Below, piece by piece: positions 58,601 through 64,000 of a stretch of DNA of 64,000 nt. The stretch is taken from positions 1,954,001-2,018,000 of the forward strand of contig NZ_LR134173.1 of the NCBI RefSeq assembly GCF_900635815.1, in the 5' to 3' direction. The stretch's first letter is position 1, and the number at the start of each line of letters is the position of its first letter. The notes beneath the pieces were generated by a model, which saw only the letters and a list, made by a program, of their open reading frames with translations, was not told the origin of the DNA and made no database searches. The DNA is from Legionella cherrii. Its GTDB lineage: Bacteria; Pseudomonadota; Gammaproteobacteria; Legionellales; Legionellaceae. The position numbers and the translations under genes are program-made.

Positions 58601-61600
58601 GATGCAATGTTAGTTGGTGGGGTAAATGTCTGTTCTCATCCCTATAAATTGGCATCCCTGGTACAAAACAAATTCTTATCTTCAACAGGTAGAAGCGCAC
58701 CATTTCAGGCATATGCCGATGGTTACGTACCCGGGGAAGGGGTTGTTGTTCTTCTTTTAAAGAAAGCAAAAAAGGCATTCGAAGATGGTGATTCCATCTA
58801 TGCGTTAATTAAAGGATTAGCGCTGAATCATGGAGGTAAGAGTAGTGGATTTACCGTACCTAATGCTCAAGCACAAGTAAAAGTGATTCAACACGCTTTG
58901 ACTAACGCAAAGATTAGACCCGATCAAATCGATTATATTGAAGCACATGGAACAGGAACCTCTTTAGGGGACCCTATTGAACTTGCTGCACTAAAGGAAA
59001 TATTTGGTAACCGTTCTCTAGAGAATCCATTGTATGTAGGATCAATAAAAAGTAATTTGGGGCATTTGGAATCTGCTGCTGGCATGGCCGGTATTGCTAA
59101 ACTCATTGTGCAATTCCAAGCTCAGGCATTAGCTCCTTCTATCAATGCTTTGCCATTAAATCCAAGGTTAAATATCGATGATGTGCCGATTAAAATATGT
59201 ACTGAGTTCGTACCTCAGCAAACACTTCATTTTGCTGGCTTGAGTAGTTTTGGTGCAGGTGGAAGTAATGCGCATTTAATTTTACAAAATTTCTCCCATA
59301 ACCTTTGTGTAAGGTCGAAAACACAATATAAAAAACAGAATTATTGGTTCTCACATTCAGAAAAAATGATGCCCTATTGCTTTCAGTTGGATATGGAGCT
59401 TTGCGCGTTGGAGCCGATGTCTCAGTTTGATGAGATTTGTCAATTAGATAATGGTTCTCAACAGATGTTTTTTAACCCAGCAAAGTCCGGCTCTTGGTTC
59501 AATAAAGTAGCAATTTTTCTTGCCCTAGCAGACAAGGGATTGGATCGTCTTATTGGATTACTCAATCAATGCATCTCTGAAAATCCAGAGGCTCAATTTA
59601 TTTTTATTCATCAAACCCAGAGTTATTGGATGGAGTTACATGCATTCATGATGTCCATGCCCAGGCTGCTCAAGCATTATCATAAGAATATTTTGATTCC
59701 TCATTTAACGAGTTTATCAAGTTCTGAGGTGGTGAATATCGTAACTAACGAAGCACATCAGTTCGACCATCGAATGATTAAGTATGACAAGACCAGGTCT
59801 GCTTTTGCTTTAAACTTAATTAAAACGAATAATCAATCATTACCTTTATTGCACGGAGCGCGAGTTGTCGTATTAGGGGGGTTGGGGTCTATTGGTTATC
59901 AATTCTGTCAGACTTTAATTGGTGCTGGTATTTCTCAGTTTGATATTATTGGACGAAGTGATCTTGATCCGAAACGTCAACAAATGATTGAATCTTTAAA
60001 AGGACAAGTTCATTACATCCAACATGATTTTTCAGATCCTTATCCGACTAATTCTTCTTATGATGTCATAATTAATTGTCTTGGGATTATGCCTGGTAAC
60101 AGAGCAAATGAAGTAGCACAACGAAAACGACTGCATTTTCATTTAAGCCAATTCATTCAATACCATCATCCCCAAAAGTTAATTAGTATTTCCTCCTTGT
60201 CTGCTTTAGCTGGATTTAGCAAGCAAGTAGATTATGCAATTTATAACGCTTCTTTACTTGCATTAAATGCTTACTGTAAAGAGCATGTTTATGTTTACTT
60301 ACCCTTTGTAATGACGGAGTCAACTCAGTCATCGGATGAATTGAACTGGTTAACATGGAGTAAGGACAATCAAGGTTTAGAGCCTTTAAGGGCAGATGAC
60401 TTAAACCTTATTTGCCGGCAGTTATTAACGTTACCAGCCGGTGAGTACATACCGTTTCAGGGGAACCCCAGGCAATTTCATCGCTATTTAACTCAAGAAT
60501 GTTTTAATGTTCCTCTGCAGAAATTACAGCAAGGGGGTTCAAGGAATAAAGATCATTCTTTACATGAACTCATCGAATCAATCTTGGGGATTTCAGCTCA
60601 GCACATTAAATCGGAACAGACTTTCTATCAATTGGGATTTAATTCATTGACACTCACTGAATTAACGGAGGCAATAAGCAAGCACTATGATATGCAAATA
60701 AATCCCAATCAATTTTTTGAATTCCAGACGATAGGAAAATTACAGGAATATGTGCAACAAAATAAAAAAAGTGTTCCTGATTCTTTCGTGTTAACCCGAT
60801 TGGATTCAACGTTATCAAATGTTGTTATTTGTGGTTATTATTGTTCTTTTGCTCAATGTCCTACCCCTGAAGACTACTGGTACGCTTTATTAGCGGGGAA
60901 AGATTGTACCCAGATGCCTCTGCAGACGCGTTTTGATAATAAGAAGAATGACTCGATTAAGATGGGCTTTATTAACTATTTTGCAGATTTTGATTTTGCT
61001 TTCTTTGATCTGAATTTGGAACAAGCAAAATATATGGATCCCCAGCAACGAAAGTTATTAGAGCTTTCCTGGCATATATTCGAGCAAGCAGGTGTTTCAC
61101 CGCTCTCTTTGAAAGGTAAAAGCATTGGTGTGTTTGTTGCCATTCAATTTGATGACTATGCGCGCTTATTGGATCGCAGTCAGTTAAGTAGTCTTTACCA
61201 AATTACAGGTTGTGCCAAGACTTTTGCTGCAAATCGAATTTCACAGTTTTTTGATTTCCATGGACCAAGTGAAACCATCGATACAGCATGTTCGAGCAGT
61301 TTCTCTGCTTTAAATCGTGCAGTACAGGCAATTAAGCAAGGTGAATGCGAGTCCGCTCTTGTTCTTGGTGTTAGTTTGCTTTGCGATTTAAAAACACTTG
61401 AATTAACTGCTCAGTTAAATGTTCTTTCTCCAACGAATGAATGTCGCCCTTTTGATGCTCAAGCCAATGGTTATGTGAAAGGAGAAGGCTTGGCTGGTGT
61501 TTGGTTAGTGGGGGAGGATGTGGCGGTAACGCAAAAGTTACGTATCGAAGCCAATATAAAAGCAATTCAAGTCAATCACGGGGGGCACTCACAATCATTG

Positions 61601-64000
61601 ACCGCACCTAATCCTTTATCGCAAAAACAATTGCTATCCCAGGTATATCAGAATGGAATATCGATTGATGAAATCGATTATTTTGAAGCACATGCTACAG
61701 CAACTCCTTTAGGTGATCCTATTGAATTTTCATTCTTAAGTGAGTTGTTCTCATCACGAGTAAAACCACTTTATATTGGTTCGGTAAAGAGCAATATTGG
61801 CCATACAGAACCTGTTGCAGGACTTGCCGGTGTGATTAAAGGATTGTTGATGCTCAAACATCAAATGATTCCACCGCAGGTAAATTTTCAGAAAGTTAAT
61901 CCTTACATTCGACTTGCAGAGAGTCCATTCCATATTGCCAGTCAAGCCGAACCCGCTGTGTTATCCACGATCGCAATTAATAGTTTTGGTTTTGGTGGCA
62001 GTAATGGTCATTGTGTTTTAGCACGCAATAAACCTTTGCCACAACAACTACCTAATTTATCTTATATTCCAATCAAATTATCTGCAAAGACGGAAGCTGC
62101 TCTAGAAAAAAAGACGGAGCAGCTTCTGGATTATTTAAGTGCTTTTAACAATAACATAAGCCTGACTCAATTAAGCTTTACCCTCAATGTAGGACGAGCT
62201 GATTTTGCTTGTCGCAAGTTGTTTATTGTGGAAAACCTTGATGATTTGATAGAGCAATTAAAATATGGTTCTGATTCAATAGCCCCTCAAGATAATCATA
62301 CTTTAAGTGAAGAAACTCTTCTTGAATTACAGCAGTTACCCAATCAATTAAAAGATTATTTGAATAAGCTTGCCTATGCCTATCAAGGGGGACAACTGAT
62401 TAATTGGCAACGCATTTATAAAGGAATTAATGCCATTCCTCTTGCCTTGCCTGTTTATCCTTTTGCCACTCATTATTGTTGGTTTGAAGAGCAAGAGCAG
62501 CTAAAACCAATCAATAAAGACCTAAGGTCTATAGAATGTTATGAACCCATTTGGAGGAAGAAAAAGGTTGCGTTCCTTGATCTTGATAGCTATCCGTATG
62601 TCGCTATTTTTTTGACAAGGGCGCAAGAGCCATCAGTAAAAAAAGCAGTACAACAAACAGATTATAAAGGATTTATTTATTTTGTATTTGTCGATGACAC
62701 CGATTCAGTAGAGCAGGGGATGCACTGGTTGAAAGAACACCCTTGCGAATTGATTTATTACTTTGCAGGGATGTGTGACGAAGAGATCAATCCTGATTCC
62801 TTGCTTTCTTCTCAACGCTATGGGATGGCTGGCTTTTTACATTGTATTAAAAAATTGGACGAACTGGCGTATGGCGAAAAACCCTTAAAACTCTATGTAT
62901 TCAGTAATAATGCCTATGGACTAAAGCAATCGACGATTAATCCCTATGCAGCAAGCATTCATGGTTTAGCTCAATCCTTAAAAAAGGAATACCCATCCTG
63001 GTTTATTGAATGCATTGACCTTGCAGGCAATACCATTATCCCTCAAGCGTTTACTGTGTCCTATCAAGGCAAGGCTTATCCATTAGTTTTAGCAGATGAT
63101 GGCGTATGGCATCGACAGCTTAAAGCACTGACTCTCTCTTTAAATCATTCGATACCGAGTCATGAAGTGATTGTGCTTATTGGTGGAGAGGGCCAAGTAG
63201 GAAGATACTTGGTTCCTCAGTTCATTGAGCGTCAACCGCGAGCGCTATTTATAGCCAGTCGTAACACGGAGCCAAGAACAGAAGGAGTACAACACTGGCG
63301 AAGGGTTGATTGTACTGTTGCCGATGAAGTGGAGTCTTTAATTGACGAAGTGATTCAAAACTATGGAGCAATAGATTGTCTTTATCATTTGGGTGCTTCT
63401 TATGCAGAATCCCCGATCACTTTATTAAGCTATGAAGACTATTTAATGCAGATGGGGGCTAAGGTATTAGGAACTTATCATTTGATCAATGCGTGTCGTC
63501 GCCATGAAGTGAAGCACATTGTAATGACATCCTCAGTGCAAGTTTATACACAAAATAAAAACAGGGGTGCTTATTCAGCAACATGCTTTTATGCTGATGC
63601 ATTAATTAATGCATTGCATTCCGAGAAAATAAAACTGGTTCATTGGGGATTTTGGCAGCAAGAAGATGAAGCTGCAAATCAACTGATGCGTGTTTCTGGT
63701 ATTTCACCAATCACAGCAGAACAAGGTGATTACTCACTGCAATTAGCAAGGTGCTCGGACCAATCCAACCTGAGTTTTTTCAATGTTTCGGAATCAGTTA
63801 AAGCGATGCTGCCGATTTGTTCGGATGCCTTGGCTCAGGAGACTGAAGAATTACTCCTGTTTAATCAGGGATTACATGAGTTAGAACATTTTTGTTTTCA
63901 TTTAATGAAGCATCATTTACTGACCCATGGTGTTGTTTGGAGTCAAAATTATTTGGGGCAAGGAGTATGCAAGGATTATGAAAAATACTATTTTGCATTG
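55628..64000 (+). CDS. trans-AT polyketide synthase 3 (partial, runs off the right edge): DH-ACP-KR-KS-KR-ACP-KS-KR-(MT?)
   Basis: One frame is open from the ATG at 55628 to the window end (about 2,790 codons), overlapping the PKS 2 stop by 17 bases. Domains by nucleotide: DH (55,650-56,400; HRIDGIGVLP intact, but LLDGATF lacks the usual Gln/His), ACP (LGFDSSSL near 56,555), KR (57,220-57,890; SS, YAAAN intact), KS (58,080-59,290; DSMCSSS, EAHGTGT), KR (59,860-60,320; YAIYN), ACP (LGFNSLTL near 60,640), KS (60,815-62,030; DTACSSS, EAHATAT), KR (63,170-63,670; Tyr in YSATC, Asn missing), then a region like the start of a C-MT. The DH is split from the KS that ends PKS 2, and the DH-ACP-KR order is typical of trans-AT lines. 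No AT or TE is visible. The true 3' end is outside. Confidence 0.9.
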   Translation, partial: MSNVFKIKLTADNYLVADHRIDGIGVLPGIAYLDIISRCFESEYFELTQVTYPHAAKVLAGETIILSVVYDSRSQTVEIYHQENDKKIIHFKAAIAFKRPDLPESIALQTAETPTHSMSTLYRLARASLIEHGEFMQVSGTTQINASTIAMKLTLSAKAHPYLSRFYLHPALLDGATFAIAALHFDEVSQAGPDVSYLPLGIDRVHVFARVTTPTLVVKAEVIPTHHESLIKCRIHLLTPDGDLVVALEGLTNKRFQRKQFAQQVIHNPMYSQQIVSGDTQNKIMALIKNNLQDAPAVLPPHVSFFDLGFDSSSLIALVDVLEKQFNLELYPTLLFEQNTLEKLTAYIDSLGASAASPIREISSKNVDYALYVPTRTQINRGSNNKQVVVIHDQFNYEQALEFLQEKAKATWIIYDTRYHQTELDLQTILNQLAETFSKFVRWSQDALPLVVISLSSKHQNLIQSVSAFFSCLVKEYPHLNYSILVSDACVKDSVGYLANRNGCVYLHQDKFYAKSYIKLDSPVIHSSIKKGGSYLIVGGNGGLGRLLTHYLIQKYQAQIYVIGRSEQIPDARVTYYQLDVSDVEAVNEFFNTHNFHIDGLFYLAGEKHDCLLMNIRPEDIEKTLRSKLEGLRVIHHALQHHSLDFYCIYSSLSADIGNLGQSIYAAANAALNAYACEQEQARLAGKHTSRFISISWPYWLEGGMKINPRQLQKLKEEYGTLPLETPDAFVLLEQALSAHVPHVVIANSSLLAHRVVKSTDYRFNQLPQFEPPSPYGAHIKQNNRHPQCREGSSVNKEMYHYLRHDLRLIESPEVAEQEIAIIGISLQLPDAENLEELWNNLKTAKNSITKAPRNWHYTPYPWGGYLEDIAGFDPLFFNISPREAALIDPQERLFLANAWHCLEDAGYAHIKEKKIGVVAASMFHLYQNYGVEQCQQEADLKLPQSLGASIANRVSYTLNLTGPSFSLDSMCSSSLTAIDLACRYLANDEVDAMLVGGVNVCSHPYKLASLVQNKFLSSTGRSAPFQAYADGYVPGEGVVVLLLKKAKKAFEDGDSIYALIKGLALNHGGKSSGFTVPNAQAQVKVIQHALTNAKIRPDQIDYIEAHGTGTSLGDPIELAALKEIFGNRSLENPLYVGSIKSNLGHLESAAGMAGIAKLIVQFQAQALAPSINALPLNPRLNIDDVPIKICTEFVPQQTLHFAGLSSFGAGGSNAHLILQNFSHNLCVRSKTQYKKQNYWFSHSEKMMPYCFQLDMELCALEPMSQFDEICQLDNGSQQMFFNPAKSGSWFNKVAIFLALADKGLDRLIGLLNQCISENPEAQFIFIHQTQSYWMELHAFMMSMPRLLKHYHKNILIPHLTSLSSSEVVNIVTNEAHQFDHRMIKYDKTRSAFALNLIKTNNQSLPLLHGARVVVLGGLGSIGYQFCQTLIGAGISQFDIIGRSDLDPKRQQMIESLKGQVHYIQHDFSDPYPTNSSYDVIINCLGIMPGNRANEVAQRKRLHFHLSQFIQYHHPQKLISISSLSALAGFSKQVDYAIYNASLLALNAYCKEHVYVYLPFVMTESTQSSDELNWLTWSKDNQGLEPLRADDLNLICRQLLTLPAGEYIPFQGNPRQFHRYLTQECFNVPLQKLQQGGSRNKDHSLHELIESILGISAQHIKSEQTFYQLGFNSLTLTELTEAISKHYDMQINPNQFFEFQTIGKLQEYVQQNKKSVPDSFVLTRLDSTLSNVVICGYYCSFAQCPTPEDYWYALLAGKDCTQMPLQTRFDNKKNDSIKMGFINYFADFDFAFFDLNLEQAKYMDPQQRKLLELSWHIFEQAGVSPLSLKGKSIGVFVAIQFDDYARLLDRSQLSSLYQITGCAKTFAANRISQFFDFHGPSETIDTACSSSFSALNRAVQAIKQGECESALVLGVSLLCDLKTLELTAQLNVLSPTNECRPFDAQANGYVKGEGLAGVWLVGEDVAVTQKLRIEANIKAIQVNHGGHSQSLTAPNPLSQKQLLSQVYQNGISIDEIDYFEAHATATPLGDPIEFSFLSELFSSRVKPLYIGSVKSNIGHTEPVAGLAGVIKGLLMLKHQMIPPQVNFQKVNPYIRLAESPFHIASQAEPAVLSTIAINSFGFGGSNGHCVLARNKPLPQQLPNLSYIPIKLSAKTEAALEKKTEQLLDYLSAFNNNISLTQLSFTLNVGRADFACRKLFIVENLDDLIEQLKYGSDSIAPQDNHTLSEETLLELQQLPNQLKDYLNKLAYAYQGGQLINWQRIYKGINAIPLALPVYPFATHYCWFEEQEQLKPINKDLRSIECYEPIWRKKKVAFLDLDSYPYVAIFLTRAQEPSVKKAVQQTDYKGFIYFVFVDDTDSVEQGMHWLKEHPCELIYYFAGMCDEEINPDSLLSSQRYGMAGFLHCIKKLDELAYGEKPLKLYVFSNNAYGLKQSTINPYAASIHGLAQSLKKEYPSWFIECIDLAGNTIIPQAFTVSYQGKAYPLVLADDGVWHRQLKALTLSLNHSIPSHEVIVLIGGEGQVGRYLVPQFIERQPRALFIASRNTEPRTEGVQHWRRVDCTVADEVESLIDEVIQNYGAIDCLYHLGASYAESPITLLSYEDYLMQMGAKVLGTYHLINACRRHEVKHIVMTSSVQVYTQNKNRGAYSATCFYADALINALHSEKIKLVHWGFWQQEDEAANQLMRVSGISPITAEQGDYSLQLARCSDQSNLSFFNVSESVKAMLPICSDALAQETEELLLFNQGLHELEHFCFHLMKHHLLTHGVVWSQNYLGQGVCKDYEKYYFAL

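Noticed and set aside
35175..64000. Integrated acyltransferase domains in the PKS genes
   Set aside because: No GHSxG-type AT motif follows any KS; each KS leads to KR, DH, MT or ACP instead.

Overview
The window looks like chromosomal DNA of a Legionella-type gammaproteobacterium, probably a non-pneumophila species. The DNA is AT-rich. It carries several genes that join eukaryotic-like modules (ankyrin repeats, F-box, pentapeptide repeats, Fic, YopJ-like and LanM-like domains), which is typical of Dot/Icm effector repertoires. It also has remnants of Legionella mobile-element regulators (PrpA/LvrA type). The species assignment is inference.

Region 1 (about 330-14,504) is a 14.1 kb integrated island. 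Its left end is an intact tRNA-Thr(CGT). A 60 bp direct repeat of the tRNA 3' half marks the right end, next to a P4-type tyrosine integrase. Paired TGGGTACTTT motifs lie just inside both ends. The cargo is antiphage defence: a Gabija-like pair (OLD-family nuclease plus UvrD-like helicase), a giant helicase-endonuclease resembling Hhe, and an AbiF/AbiD HEPN protein preceded by a compact structured RNA or terminator. The regulatory core is an S24/XRE repressor with twin operators, a decayed lvrA-like gene, an AlpA-like regulator and a phased array of GGTGAA boxes that resembles P4-type replication iterons.

Region 2 (14.5-32.4 kb) is an accretion zone. It holds an ankyrin protein with two membrane segments, a phosphoribosyltransferase pseudogene, a third copy of the att tail, a secreted Cys-rich peptide, a Fic protein behind an operator-like array, a small hypothetical protein, DnaA-box-like sites before an SRAP/YedK gene, and an ankyrin protein with a YopJ-like catalytic triad. 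A PAS-LuxR regulator with a lux-box-like dyad, a membrane-tethered methyltransferase, an F-box/pentapeptide protein with a truncated duplicate, and a LanM-dehydratase-like protein without a cyclase follow.

Region 3 (32.7-64 kb, continuing past the window) looks like one long operon. Its first gene is a tandemly duplicated F-box plus aminoglycoside/choline-kinase-like protein whose end overlaps the first of three giant trans-AT polyketide synthase genes. In all, 8 KS domains, several DH, KR, C-MT and ACP domains, and no AT domain are visible. The PKS genes overlap one another by 8-17 bases. Three palindromic repeat-like sequences sit in frame inside PKS linkers. No acyltransferase, thioesterase or enoylreductase is seen here, so the cluster should continue to the right.
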